A stretch of 64,000 nucleotides of DNA from an uncultured Nitrospiraceae bacterium (GCA_903822005.1 CAIJNL010000025.1:1-64000); one strand, 5' to 3'; numbered from the stretch's first letter, positions 29,613 to 41,358 are shown. The notes: generated from the sequence alone by a model not told the origin. A program made the numbers and translations.

Positions 29613-29628
29613 TGGCATGCTTTTCGCA
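29613..29628 (+). promoter_or_regulatory. Candidate sigma-54 promoter
   Basis: TGGCATGCTTTTCGCA: GG and GC at correct -24/-12 spacing; about 37 bp before the HTH ORF. Confidence 0.5.
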
Positions 29629-29664
29629 ATCCATTTATATCTGTTGTGGAACAGGAGGAAGCGA

Positions 29665-29877
29665 ATGGATTCACTCAGGATGAAGGTGAGCGAGATCGAG
29701 AAAGAGGAAATAACCAGGGCCCTCAGGGAAAGCAATTGGGTAATGGCGAGGGCCGCAAGGACACTCGGGATTACGGAAAGAATAATCGGCTACAAGATCA
29801 GAAAATATGGAATAAGAAAGGGGGCTGCTGAGACAGGTATGGCAGAAAGTACGAGAGAGGTTTTTAACAGCAAGTAA
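29665..29877 (+). CDS. Orphan Fis/NtrC-C-terminal-type HTH protein
   Basis: ITRALRESNWVMARAARTLGITERIIGYKIRKYGI matches Fis-type HTH of NtrC/NifA activators; no AAA+ domain upstream. Confidence 0.75.
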   Translation: MDSLRMKVSEIEKEEITRALRESNWVMARAARTLGITERIIGYKIRKYGIRKGAAETGMAESTREVFNSK

Positions 29878-29923
29878 GTGCGGCATTAAATACAAATCAT
29901 TCATCCCAGAGGAGGATACGAAA

Positions 29924-30829
29924 ATGAGATGGTCAGGATCAGCAGTAGCAGCATTGTTTGCATTGTGTATGTTTGCAGGAGGCGTCTTTGCAGCAGAGAC
30001 CACTCCGGCCCCTGCAGGGACGGCAGTAGCGCCGGCAGCCACCACTGCAGCACCGGCTGCGGAAGCGCCCAAGGTTGAAGAGCCCAAGGTCACCGGCAGC
30101 TTCGGCGTCGGCGCATTTAACAGGTATATCTTCAGGGGATATGAACTCGGGCAGAGGAGTGCCGTCATTCAGCCGACCAGCACCCTTTCATACAGGGGTT
30201 TTTCAGCCACCTTCTGGGGAAACCTGGACACGAGACAGCACGCCACACAGAACTTTGGGTCTAATGACCGCCAGAGGAGCTGGAATGAGACGGACTTTAC
30301 CGTCAGCTATACACATAACATAGGCAAGCTGGGACTTACTGGAGGCTATATATATTATGGCACTAAATACACCAAGGAAACACAGGAAGTATTCGGAAGC
30401 GCCGCTGTTGACATCATAGGGCATCCGACTATTACGGTAAACCAGGACGTAGCGGCATACGCGGGAACTTACTTTAATCTTTCACTGAGCCAGTCACAGC
30501 CCATATTCAAGCTGCCGACGGGTGATGTGACAGTGGACCTGGGAGCGTCGGCCGGATATTTTATGGGCGAGGGCAAATACTGGAGGACTTATCAGAGCTC
30601 AACCGGCGACTATACCGGAAAGAAATACAATGCGCTTCATGACGGCATGGCCAAGATAGGTTTTACGGTTCCTCTCGGAAAAGGTTTCACTATTCAGCCG
30701 GTTGCACAGTACTGGATCCCGCTTTCAGGAAAGGCGCACCACAATCTGATTGACGGCAACAGCTACCAGCGCAACGGCGCCATAGACAACACTTTTGTGT
30801 ATGGCATAAACCTGGGTTTCACATTTTAA
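29924..30829 (+). CDS. TorF/TIGR02001-like outer-membrane porin
   Basis: Signal peptide; GSFGVGAFNRYIFRGYELGQRSAVIQPTSTLSYRGFSATFWGN; terminal F. Confidence 0.72.
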   Translation: MRWSGSAVAALFALCMFAGGVFAAETTPAPAGTAVAPAATTAAPAAEAPKVEEPKVTGSFGVGAFNRYIFRGYELGQRSAVIQPTSTLSYRGFSATFWGNLDTRQHATQNFGSNDRQRSWNETDFTVSYTHNIGKLGLTGGYIYYGTKYTKETQEVFGSAAVDIIGHPTITVNQDVAAYAGTYFNLSLSQSQPIFKLPTGDVTVDLGASAGYFMGEGKYWRTYQSSTGDYTGKKYNALHDGMAKIGFTVPLGKGFTIQPVAQYWIPLSGKAHHNLIDGNSYQRNGAIDNTFVYGINLGFTF

Positions 30830-30853
30830 GTAAAAGATATAAGGAGGAATGAG

Positions 30854-32637
<1,784 letters not shown>

Positions 32638-32645
32638 TCTTCAGC

Positions 32646-32692
32646 TAAAAAACGAACGGGTGGAGTTTTCAGACTCCTCCCGTTTTTATTTT
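32646..32692 (+). terminator. Terminator after PII gene
   Basis: aacgggtggagttttcagactcctcccgtttttatttt; stem with one mismatch and T-run. Confidence 0.75.
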
Positions 32693-32706
32693 GTCATTCG
32701 GCCCCG

Positions 32707-33081
32707 TCATTCGTATTGCGCCAGCTCGTCATCCGAAAGGCCGAAGTAGTGGCCCACTTCATGGACTATTGTAATCCTGATCTCTTCCACCAACTCCTGC
32801 GCCGACCCGCATATGGCCTCAATATTTTTCTGGTAGAGTATGATTGAATCCGGCAGGGCAGCTGGAGTCTCGAAAAAGCCCGCACCCGCGTAGCCGGTCC
32901 CTTTGAAGAGCCCGAGCAGTTGGTCCTTCTGCACGCCCACAGATTCAGCGTCTTCATCTCCCGGCTGGTCTTCGACAAGTACTGTCAGGTTACGTAAATT
33001 CCGCAGATATTTTTTGGGGATGGACTTTAGTGCCTCTTCGGCGAGGTGTTCAAACTCGGGACGTTCAACATGATAGGACAT
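32707..33081 (-). CDS. Zincin-like metallopeptidase domain protein
   Basis: ITIVHEVGHYFGLSDDELAQYE (HExxH-type site). Confidence 0.75.
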   Translation of the reverse strand: MSYHVERPEFEHLAEEALKSIPKKYLRNLRNLTVLVEDQPGDEDAESVGVQKDQLLGLFKGTGYAGAGFFETPAALPDSIILYQKNIEAICGSAQELVEEIRITIVHEVGHYFGLSDDELAQYE

Positions 33082-33128
33082 AAATTATATCTTAACGCAG
33101 CGCGGGGCAACGTCCCGGTTCCAATGGT

Positions 33129-33467
33129 TCAGGCGTGCGAATGGGATACAGCCTGTATTAATTTTATATACTCAGCGGGCGGATCAATGATTTCGAGGCC
33201 AATGCTGTCAATCTCGCCTTCGGGAGGAAGCTTATGATATGCCCAGCGGGTGATGCAATGCAGCAATATTTTAATACCGGACGAAAGTTCGAGTTTAAGG
33301 TCGATCTCGTTGCCAGGCACATATTTTCTGATGGCCGCGGACGGGGCCGTAATAATATGAATGCCGCGTTCCGAAATGTCCTCTATGAATACCGAATGTT
33401 TCTCATCGCCCGAGATGCGTTCGGCCTTCAGACTGACACTTACCCTTTTTGCCGTCCTTCTCTCCAT
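33129..33467 (-). CDS. PilZ-domain-like protein
   Basis: MERRTAKRVSVSLKAERIS...DISERGIHIIT pattern typical of PilZ. Confidence 0.6.
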   Translation of the reverse strand: MERRTAKRVSVSLKAERISGDEKHSVFIEDISERGIHIITAPSAAIRKYVPGNEIDLKLELSSGIKILLHCITRWAYHKLPPEGEIDSIGLEIIDPPAEYIKLIQAVSHSHA

Positions 33468-33586
33468 GCCCGCATTGTAGCATATTTTCTTTTTAAACTA
33501 AAGCAAAAAATGAGCTGTTGCAAAGCAGGACGGAATGGCCCGGAATTTGCCGTTTCAGACCCGTAGTTGGAGGACTGAACCGGTCG

Positions 33587-34327
33587 TCAGGAAAACTCCA
33601 CTTTTGAATCCGGATTGAAAGGATTTGTGCGAACTGCAAGTGAATAAAGATAGGGATACTCTTTTTTCAGGTGGCGCATATAAGAGATCCATTCCACTAC
33701 AAGAGCAGCATAGGCGCGCTTCATGTCGCCGGCAAGATGCTTCGTGTCAGAGGCTGAGATCTTGGTCAGATGTTTTCGCATAGAGAGTTCTTCGCAAAGG
33801 TGCTGCACGGCAAGAAACATATCGGTAAATGATTCGTGCTCAAGCAGATTGGGGTTTTCCATCAGGCCCATTATGATGCGCCGTCTGTGGCGGAAAAATA
33901 CCTGCAGGTCGCCGATGTAGCCGCGATGGACCTCGACCTGAAAGTCAAAGTTCAGGATCTGCTTTCGTGCATTCGCGAAATCTTCTTCAGTCCACTTGTC
34001 GCCGATCTGGAGGAATTTTACGGCTTCAGTATTGGTCTTGTCGAACTCTGCGAACATGCGGATCAGATCAGTGCCTACTTCAATGAAAAAGACCCCGACG
34101 ATCATGTTCAGCTTTTTCATGACCGACTGATGTTCAAAGCGCTTCAGCAGCTTCTCCAATATTATAACAACGAGGAGCACATGCAGGGGGAGAAAGGCGA
34201 GGTCCTGGAAAAGCAGAAAGAAGGTCTCCTCGGCCTTATGGAATATCACTATCTGTGCGATATAAAGCCCAGTCGAAAAGACCAAAAAAACCAGGCCCAG
34301 CGCCAGCAGCCATTTCATATCTTTCAT
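33587..34327 (-). CDS. Hypothetical two-TM membrane protein
   Basis: 246-aa ORF, two N-terminal TM segments, charged C-terminal region. Confidence 0.5.
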   Translation of the reverse strand: MKDMKWLLALGLVFLVFSTGLYIAQIVIFHKAEETFFLLFQDLAFLPLHVLLVVIILEKLLKRFEHQSVMKKLNMIVGVFFIEVGTDLIRMFAEFDKTNTEAVKFLQIGDKWTEEDFANARKQILNFDFQVEVHRGYIGDLQVFFRHRRRIIMGLMENPNLLEHESFTDMFLAVQHLCEELSMRKHLTKISASDTKHLAGDMKRAYAALVVEWISYMRHLKKEYPYLYSLAVRTNPFNPDSKVEFS

Positions 34328-34406
34328 CCTGTCAAGAACTCCTTTCTGCTTGTATCCTCATATGTCGGGCAGAGGGGCGGTTTTACGCGCCCCTGATTTA
34401 AGCATG

Positions 34407-34892
34407 TTATTTCCCTGACTGTGCCTTTCTTCTGTCGGCCTCTGCCTTTGTGGCAGCAGAGCATGGGCCCAGATAGCGGCCGCTAAGCCTGGTTGCGGTC
34501 GTCATGGTCGTTCCGTCGCGCCTGTCAATCATCTTTGTGTTTATGTTCCCGGTATATGAGGCGCCGCTATAAGTTATCCGGCCGTCGCCTTCAGTCCTGG
34601 CCTTTGCGTCTTCGCAGATGACCTTCCATGAATACGTATTGCCCTGAACCGACTGGTCCTTGATAACGCAATCTTTCCTGTTCTTGTCAACAGGGGCCAT
34701 GTCTTCCTTTGTCACGCACTGCTTCATCTTGTAAGTCTGGGGCGGCATCTGGAAGGGCATCCCCTGCATGGTGGTGGTCATGGTAACTTCCCAGTCTCCT
34801 TCATTCATGTCCATACCGAATGCGGCGGCACCTGAAAATACTATTAAAGAACAAGTTATGAGTGACAGGTAAAAAAGGCGTTTGATCAGCAT
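34407..34892 (-). CDS. DUF3617-like exported protein
   Basis: Signal peptide; MNEGDWEVTMTTTMQGMPFQMPPQTYKMKQCVTKED pattern. Confidence 0.7.
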   Translation of the reverse strand: MLIKRLFYLSLITCSLIVFSGAAAFGMDMNEGDWEVTMTTTMQGMPFQMPPQTYKMKQCVTKEDMAPVDKNRKDCVIKDQSVQGNTYSWKVICEDAKARTEGDGRITYSGASYTGNINTKMIDRRDGTTMTTATRLSGRYLGPCSAATKAEADRRKAQSGK

Positions 34893-35174
34893 GATACCCC
34901 CAAAAAGAGATTGGAATACTTTTAAAACGGCAATCAATGATTACCATGCAATAAAAAAGCATAAACAGTAATGAGTTGTGAAATCAAGTCTTGGGGTAAC
35001 ATTAAACAGCATTTACCATCGAGTTTGCAGCGGCTGCACGCAAGGTACAGCTCCCGTTTGTTGTTGCGCCGGAAGTGCCATTGCGAAACCGTCTTGACAA
35101 TAGATGCATAGTTCGTAAACAATACATGTTCATATCTAGATTTATTACTATGATCGCAAGGGTGGTGAATAGGG

Positions 35175-35726
35175 ATGGGGAATGTGCTGAATAGGCGGGA
35201 TATACTCAAGCTGACCGTTGCTGCAGGTGTAACTTTGGCAACTGGTGGAATCACTGATATTTCAGAAGCGGTTGGCAGGGACAAGAGTCCGGACAATAAG
35301 CCTGAACATGCCAAAGACAGGTTTTTAAAATCAATGAACTGTTCACAGGCCATATTTGAGACATACGCCCCATCAATGGGGATGAGTGTTAAGCAGGCAC
35401 GCAAGTTAGCAGCAGCTTTTGCCGGCGGGATGGGCATGGGGTCGGAATGCGGTGCTGTTACAGCCGCGTTTATGGTCATAGGCATGAAGTATGGAAAGAC
35501 CGTTGATAAAGACACTCAGGCTGATGGCGAGACATTCAAGCGAACAGCCGCATTAGTCAAAGAATTCAAGGCTAGGCATGAACACATCGCATGCTCGGCC
35601 TTGCTGGAATCTGACATGAGTACACCGGTTGGTGTCCAGCTGGCTGCTGAGAAGGGCTACTTTGTTTCCCGGTGTCCCGCCTATGTCAAGACAGTTGCCG
35701 AGATCCTGGATAAGATGCTTGTCTGA
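35175..35726 (+). CDS. C_GCAxxG_C_C family protein with Tat-like leader
   Basis: NRRDILKLTVAAGVTLATGG leader; NCSQAIFETYAPSMG...FAGGMGMGSECGAVTAAFMVIG. Confidence 0.75.
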   Translation: MGNVLNRRDILKLTVAAGVTLATGGITDISEAVGRDKSPDNKPEHAKDRFLKSMNCSQAIFETYAPSMGMSVKQARKLAAAFAGGMGMGSECGAVTAAFMVIGMKYGKTVDKDTQADGETFKRTAALVKEFKARHEHIACSALLESDMSTPVGVQLAAEKGYFVSRCPAYVKTVAEILDKMLV

Positions 35727-35754
35727 ACAATTAATCTGATGGAGGATAATTATT

Positions 35755-36087
35755 GTGGCGGATTATTATAATGATGAAGACCTTGCCCGTTTCGGGGAGA
35801 TAGCTAAATCCAACCCGGACCTGTTCCGCAAATTCATGGCTTGGTATGAGGCGTCGTTTACACCTGGCCTGCTGACAAAACGTGAAAAGGTGCTGGTCGG
35901 GGTCGCTGTCGCACACGCAGTTCAGTGTCCCTACTGCATCGATGCTTACACAAAGGCCTGTCTGGAAGAGGGAATGAGCATGGAACATATTGCAGAGGCC
36001 GTGCATGCCGCATCCGCAATCAGGGGCGGGGCTTCGCTCATACACGCGATACAGGCGCAGAACGCTGCGGATAAAATATCCCTTTAA
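35755..36087 (+). CDS. Carboxymuconolactone decarboxylase-family, arsenosugar-associated peroxidase-like protein
   Basis: DYYNDEDLARFGEIAKSNPDLFRKFMAWYEA, VAVAHAVQCPYCIDAYTKACLEEG; GTG start; overlaps arsS. Confidence 0.78.
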   Translation: MADYYNDEDLARFGEIAKSNPDLFRKFMAWYEASFTPGLLTKREKVLVGVAVAHAVQCPYCIDAYTKACLEEGMSMEHIAEAVHAASAIRGGASLIHAIQAQNAADKISL

Positions 36088-37049
36088 TGTCTATTTCGAC
36101 TGCATTTCACGACAAACTTAACGGCGCCTGTACTGTGCCTTTGCAGGCGCATGGGCTTGAGGTGCTTCAGGTCAACCTCGGATATCGCTGCAACATGGAA
36201 TGCCGCCATTGTCACGTCAATGCCGGACCCGACCGAAAAGAAATTATGAGTTCCGAAAATATCGATCGTGTGATCGATATAGTTTCCGGCAACGGGATCT
36301 CTACCCTTGATATAACCGGGGGAGCGCCCGAACTGCATCCGGAGTTTACCCGGCTGGTCCGAGAGGCGATGACAGCAGGCTGCCATGTGATCGTAAGGTG
36401 TAATCTGACGGTACTCCTCGAACCCGGCATGGAGCATCTGTTCGAATTTTACGCAGATTTTCCGGTCGAGATAGTCGCGTCTTTTCCATACTATCGTGAA
36501 GCTGACCTTGACCGCATGCGCGGCGCAGGTTCTTTTGCAAAGAGCATACGGGTCATGAAGCGGCTGAATCAGATGGGATACGGCGTGCCCGGAAGCGGCC
36601 GCGTCCTTAACCTTGTCTATAATCCGGGCGGCGCCTTTTTGCCGGCTTCTCAATGTTCTCTTGAGGCGGAATTCAAAAATGCCCTCGAAAAGCATGATAT
36701 CGTGTTCAGCAGACTGCTCTCTCTTGTGAACATGCCGATCGGCCGTTTCAGGGACTTTCTCGTCAGGACGAACAATTATGATGCCTACGTTAAGAGACTC
36801 GCGGACGCTTTTAATCCGGACACGCTTGCTGGGGTGATGTGCCGCCAGATAGTGAGTGTGGCCTGGGACGGCAGGCTCTTTGACTGCGATTTCAACCAGA
36901 TGCTCGACATGCCGATAGAACCGCCTTATCCCGGCAGGCTTGAGGACTTCGATTATGACATGCTCGCAAACCGCAGGATTATAGTTGGCAACCACTGCTT
37001 TGGCTGCACGGCGGGGCAGGGCTCTTCATGCGGCGGCGCTATTGACTGA
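36087..37049 (+). CDS. arsS: Arsenosugar biosynthesis radical SAM protein ArsS (Cys form)
   Basis: LQVNLGYRCNMECRHCHVNAGPDRKE, TLDITGGAPELHPEF, C-terminal NHCFGCTAGQGSSCGG. Confidence 0.85.
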   Translation: MSISTAFHDKLNGACTVPLQAHGLEVLQVNLGYRCNMECRHCHVNAGPDRKEIMSSENIDRVIDIVSGNGISTLDITGGAPELHPEFTRLVREAMTAGCHVIVRCNLTVLLEPGMEHLFEFYADFPVEIVASFPYYREADLDRMRGAGSFAKSIRVMKRLNQMGYGVPGSGRVLNLVYNPGGAFLPASQCSLEAEFKNALEKHDIVFSRLLSLVNMPIGRFRDFLVRTNNYDAYVKRLADAFNPDTLAGVMCRQIVSVAWDGRLFDCDFNQMLDMPIEPPYPGRLEDFDYDMLANRRIIVGNHCFGCTAGQGSSCGGAID

Positions 37050-37099
37050 AGGCAGAGGGTTCCCCCCCTGCCCCAGGTGCCATTTTCCTTGCCGCAAGA

Positions 37100-37621
37100 T
37101 TACTTTCTGTATTGCTCTTCGCTGACCTTTTCCATCCAGTCCGCGGACTTGCCGTCAATCCGTTCCACGAGTGATATGTGCGTCATGGATGTGTTTGCCG
37201 TGGCCCCGTGCCAGTGTTTCTGTCCCGGCGGGATACGGACAATATCACCTTTCCGGATTTCCGCGATTTTACCGCCCCATTGCTGAACCCAACCGGTGCC
37301 GTCCGTTACGATCAGGGTCTGGCCCGTTGCGTGGGCGTGCCACGCTGTACGGGCCCCGGGCTCAAAAGTGACGAGGTTAGCAGACAAACGTGAAGGAGCG
37401 ATTTCCTGGAACAGGGGCTCAGAGTGCACCGTGCCGGTAAAATTCGTGGCCGGTCCTCTGCTGGAGGGCTGGGAACCCATCTTTATGATTTTGATTGACT
37501 GCGAATCCTTGCCTGAAGCGGCAGGGGGAGCGCCCAATTCCGAGGCGGCCGCCTGATTTGCATTGGCCGAAACCAAAGCCAGCAGAAAAAACGTCATAAC
37601 TGTTGCGGTGATCAGTTTCAT
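37100..37621 (-). CDS. Exported cupin-domain protein
   Basis: Signal peptide; [57 protein letters not shown]. Confidence 0.82.
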   Translation of the reverse strand: MKLITATVMTFFLLALVSANANQAAASELGAPPAASGKDSQSIKIIKMGSQPSSRGPATNFTGTVHSEPLFQEIAPSRLSANLVTFEPGARTAWHAHATGQTLIVTDGTGWVQQWGGKIAEIRKGDIVRIPPGQKHWHGATANTSMTHISLVERIDGKSADWMEKVSEEQYRK

Positions 37622-38700
37622 TTATTTCCTCCTTCTGATTGACTGGCAGCCTTCAGGGACGTCATATCTATGGAGAAGCGGTACTTCACATCGGATTTGA
37701 CGAGTCTCTCGTAGGCTTCGTTGACCTTCTGGATGGGGATGACTTCGACATCGGCCGTGATGTCGTGCTTGCCGCAGAAGTCGAGCATCTCCTGTGTCTC
37801 TGCGATGCCGCCAATGAGTGAGCCGGAGAGGCTGCGGCGCCCGAATATCAGGCTGAAGGCAGAAACGGCAAACGGTTTTTCGGGCGCGCCTACAAGCGTG
37901 ATGTTGCCGTCCCGACCAAGCATGTTGAGGTAGGCGTTGATGTCATGTTCCGCGGCAATGGTGTCGAGGATAAAGTCGAATGAACCTGCGTGCTTCTGCA
38001 TCTCTCCAGCATTGGTCGAAATGATGACCTCATCGGCGCCCAGGCGAAGCGCATCCGCTTTCTTGCCTGGAGAGGTGGTGAAGACAACGACGTGTGCTCC
38101 AAACGCACGGGCAAACTTGACCCCCATGTGGCCCAGACCACCCAGGCCGACCACCCCGACTTTTTTGCCCGTGATGTTGCCCCAGCGGCGCATGGGCGAG
38201 TACGTTGTGATCCCGGCGCAAAGCAGAGGCGCGACGCCGGCAAGATTGAGATTGGACGGAACGTGCAGAACGAAGCGTTCATCGACGACAATACTTTCCG
38301 AGTATCCCCCGTAGGTGACGCCCCCGAGGTGTTTGTCCGGGGAGTTGAAGGTGAGGGTCTGGTTTGGGCATAATTGTTCCAGGCCGTCTTTGCAATTGGG
38401 GCATGTGTGGTCCGAATCAACCAGGCAGCCGACGCCCGCAAGGTCGCCCGGCTTGAACTTCGTTACCTTGGAGCCGACCTTGGTGACACGGCCGACAATT
38501 TCGTGGCCGGGGACAATCGGGTAGACAGTGGGCATGATACTGCTCCACTCGTTGCGCACCGAGTGCAGGTCGGAGTGACAGATGCCGCAGAAAAGGATCT
38601 CTATCTGCACGTCACTTTCAGTGTTATCGCGTCTTGGGATCGTGAAGGGGGCCAGGGGTGATGTTGCACTGGCAGCGGAATAGGCTTTTGCTTTGTACAT
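37618..38700 (-). CDS. Zinc-dependent NAD(P) alcohol dehydrogenase (YahK/cinnamyl-alcohol type)
   Basis: GICHSDLHSVRNEWSS, PIVPGHEIVGRVTKVGSKV, VGVVGLGGLGHMGVKFA. Confidence 0.9.
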   Translation of the reverse strand: MYKAKAYSAASATSPLAPFTIPRRDNTESDVQIEILFCGICHSDLHSVRNEWSSIMPTVYPIVPGHEIVGRVTKVGSKVTKFKPGDLAGVGCLVDSDHTCPNCKDGLEQLCPNQTLTFNSPDKHLGGVTYGGYSESIVVDERFVLHVPSNLNLAGVAPLLCAGITTYSPMRRWGNITGKKVGVVGLGGLGHMGVKFARAFGAHVVVFTTSPGKKADALRLGADEVIISTNAGEMQKHAGSFDFILDTIAAEHDINAYLNMLGRDGNITLVGAPEKPFAVSAFSLIFGRRSLSGSLIGGIAETQEMLDFCGKHDITADVEVIPIQKVNEAYERLVKSDVKYRFSIDMTSLKAASQSEGGNK

Positions 38701-39054
38701 GGCTTAATCCTCCTGATGGTTTTATTATACTGGATCAGCGTTCTGCCCGTGTTTATCCTTTAACTATTTCGGGTCGAACTGTTTCATGGATTTTACACCC
38801 ATCTGTTTGCTGCCTATTTATAATTCTAGTGTAATTCCGGAAGAACACAAACAGGTAGAGACCAACCCTGCTCATTTTGAATGGAAATGAACTATAGCAA
38901 GTAACAATCAGCCATAATGACGTCTACTGAAAGTCAAGAAAATCGGTAAGCCTTCAATATTGCGCATTTCCGAAAGAAATACTGATAACCGCATTTTTGC
39001 ATTCCGGCTTCTGAGTCACTTCACAAGATTTGATCAAATGAGATATTAACTGCA

Positions 39055-39129
39055 GGTTCAGTTAGCGGTGTGAAGCTTTATTTTACTTGTACAGATTTGA
39101 ATGAGGAGAATAAAGTTGTACACTGAACC
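39055..39129. repeat. Nested inverted repeats upstream of chrA
   Basis: GGTTCAGT (39055) / ACTGAACC (39122) enclosing CTTTATT (39076) / AATAAAG (39109). Confidence 0.5.
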
Positions 39130-39209
39130 TAATACCAAAATCACATCTCCAGACAGTGTCTGAGATGCTCTATGTATCCAAAAGCAGACGAACGGGAATA
39201 ATTAACGTG

Positions 39210-40505
39210 ATGACGAAACCAACATTTATTGAAGCATTGCGCTATTGGCTTAAACTTGGTTTTATCAGCTTCGGCGGGCCAACCGGACAGATAGCGATGA
39301 TGCATAAGGATCTGGTTGAGAAGAAGAAATGGATACCCGAAGACCATTTCCTCCAGGCGCTCAACTTCTGCATGCTTCTCCCCGGTCCTGAAGCCCAGCA
39401 ACTGGCGATCTATATCGGCTGGCTCCTGCATGGGACGAGAGGCGGAATTGTGGCTGGGGTGTTATTTGTCCTGCCTTCGGTTTTCATACTTTGGGGACTC
39501 TCCTGGCTCTATGTTTCCATGGGGGATGTAGCAGCTGTTGATGCATTCTTTTATGGATTGAAGCCGGCTGTGGCTGCCATTGTCGCTGAAGCAGTCATCC
39601 GCATTGGGAAAAGGGCTCTCAGGAATGAAGTGTTTATCACTCTGGCTGCACTGTCATTCATCGGAATATATTTTCTGCATATTCCATTTCCGGCCATCAT
39701 TCTCGCTGCCGGGTGCATCGGTTATGCAGGCAGCATTTATGCTCCGGCCAGGTTCACAGTGACAACTGACAATAAATACATAGATCCCTCGGAATATGTT
39801 ATTGCTGATTCGAGGGCTGCCGAAGCATCAACTGCCGGCTGGCGGCATTCCCTGAAAGTGATAGCGATATGCCTGCCGCTCTGGTTTCTACCCATAATCC
39901 TCCTTGGTTTCTTGAGAGGCTGGAATGATATATTCATCGATATCGGTCTTCTTTTCAGCAAAGCTGCAATGGTGACCTTTGGCGGGGCGTATGCCGTGCT
40001 CGCTTACATTGACCAGCAGGCTGTCATGCAATATGGCTGGATACGACCTGAGCAGATGATCGATGGTCTTGGCCTGGCCGAAACTACTCCTGGTCCACTT
40101 ATCATGGTGACTCAGTTTGTCGGCTACCTTGCAGCCTTTTACAACGCTAAAGGGCTTCAGCCGGCTGTCGCTGGTGCGATCGGAGGTCTGCTCACTACCT
40201 GGGTGACCTTTACCCCATGCTTCATGTGGATATTTGTCGGCGCCCCGTATATCGAAAAGGTAAGACGAAATGTCCGCCTTGGCGCAGCTCTATCAGCCAT
40301 TACCGCGGCCGTAGTCGGCGTTGTACTAAATCTGTCGGTATTCTTTGCATATCATGTGCTGATGCCTGCAGGCAAAGGATTCGACTGGTATGCCCTTGTA
40401 GCTGCTTTGATAGCGTTTGTCGGAATGATATATTTTAAGCGGGGAATGGTCCCGGTGATTATAGGCTCAGCACTGGCCGGCTTTCTCTGGAAGACGGTAG
40501 TGTAA
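39210..40505 (+). CDS. chrA: Chromate transporter family (ChrA-like)
   Basis: LRYWLKLGFISFGGPTGQIAMMH and KAAMVTFGGAYAVLAYIDQQAV duplicated CHR domains; ETTPGPLIMVTQFVGYLAAF. Confidence 0.88.
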   Translation: MTKPTFIEALRYWLKLGFISFGGPTGQIAMMHKDLVEKKKWIPEDHFLQALNFCMLLPGPEAQQLAIYIGWLLHGTRGGIVAGVLFVLPSVFILWGLSWLYVSMGDVAAVDAFFYGLKPAVAAIVAEAVIRIGKRALRNEVFITLAALSFIGIYFLHIPFPAIILAAGCIGYAGSIYAPARFTVTTDNKYIDPSEYVIADSRAAEASTAGWRHSLKVIAICLPLWFLPIILLGFLRGWNDIFIDIGLLFSKAAMVTFGGAYAVLAYIDQQAVMQYGWIRPEQMIDGLGLAETTPGPLIMVTQFVGYLAAFYNAKGLQPAVAGAIGGLLTTWVTFTPCFMWIFVGAPYIEKVRRNVRLGAALSAITAAVVGVVLNLSVFFAYHVLMPAGKGFDWYALVAALIAFVGMIYFKRGMVPVIIGSALAGFLWKTVV

Positions 40506-40573
40506 ATAACAGGAAGCAGCACTTTGGTAATGTTTATTTAAAGGAGCTCGCAAAGCTCATCGGGAGGATTAAG

Positions 40574-41314
40574 ATGAAGTGCTATAGATCATTCTGTTTT
40601 ATTATCGCTATTGTGACAGTATCAATTGTATCGGGGATATTATTGACACCTGAACTTTCGGCCTCGGAACCAGCTGGCAGAATAATAGATTTTCAGAAAG
40701 ATACAATCGGCGCAGAACCAAAAACATTCCTGTCGATTATGGGGGTGTGGTTAATCGAAAAGGACGGCGCGCGACAAGTATACGCTGTTGATGGTCGAAA
40801 ATGGAAACAGGGAACCTTATCGCAGCAGCTAGTTGATAATGCTAAATCAGTATTTGGGCCTGAGTATGCTTTATTCATAAAGAACATTTCCTTATATAAT
40901 GAATTCCCTCTGAGCATCTGCAAAGATTGTCAAAGCTTTCGAAACGGCTCATTGACGGTTTCTTTTAAGGCGATAGCCGGGAAGGAAGACCAGGCTGCCG
41001 GGATAGCATTCAATATAAAGGCAGAAGGAGAGTATCTCGCTGTCAGGGCGAATGCCCTCGAAAACAATCTCGTTCTTTTCAAATTTGAGAAAGGGAAACG
41101 TTCCTCTTTGCAATGGATAAAGAATGTCCCTCCGCCGGGAAAAGGATGGCATACATTGAAGGTGCTTATTAAGGACAGAAAGATTGAAGGATATCTTGAC
41201 GGTAAAAAATATATCGATTATACCCTCAAGACTGACATTAACGGCAGAGTAGGTCTTTGGTCCAAAGCAGATTCACATGTTCTCTTCGACAATTTCATAG
41301 CGAAACAAAAATAG
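40574..41314 (+). CDS. Exported concanavalin/LamG-like (DUF1080-like) protein
   Basis: Signal peptide; GKGWHTLKVLIKDRKIEGYLDGKKYIDYTLKTDINGRVGLWSKADSHVLFDNF. Confidence 0.65.
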   Translation: MKCYRSFCFIIAIVTVSIVSGILLTPELSASEPAGRIIDFQKDTIGAEPKTFLSIMGVWLIEKDGARQVYAVDGRKWKQGTLSQQLVDNAKSVFGPEYALFIKNISLYNEFPLSICKDCQSFRNGSLTVSFKAIAGKEDQAAGIAFNIKAEGEYLAVRANALENNLVLFKFEKGKRSSLQWIKNVPPPGKGWHTLKVLIKDRKIEGYLDGKKYIDYTLKTDINGRVGLWSKADSHVLFDNFIAKQK

Positions 41315-41358
41315 AACTTATGGGGCAGTTGTCGAAAGACGGCAATGATGCACGAAAA

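Noticed and set aside
36087-37049. Selenocysteine form of ArsS
   Set aside because: The C-terminal motif GSSCGG is encoded by TGC, not TGA, so no recoding is needed.
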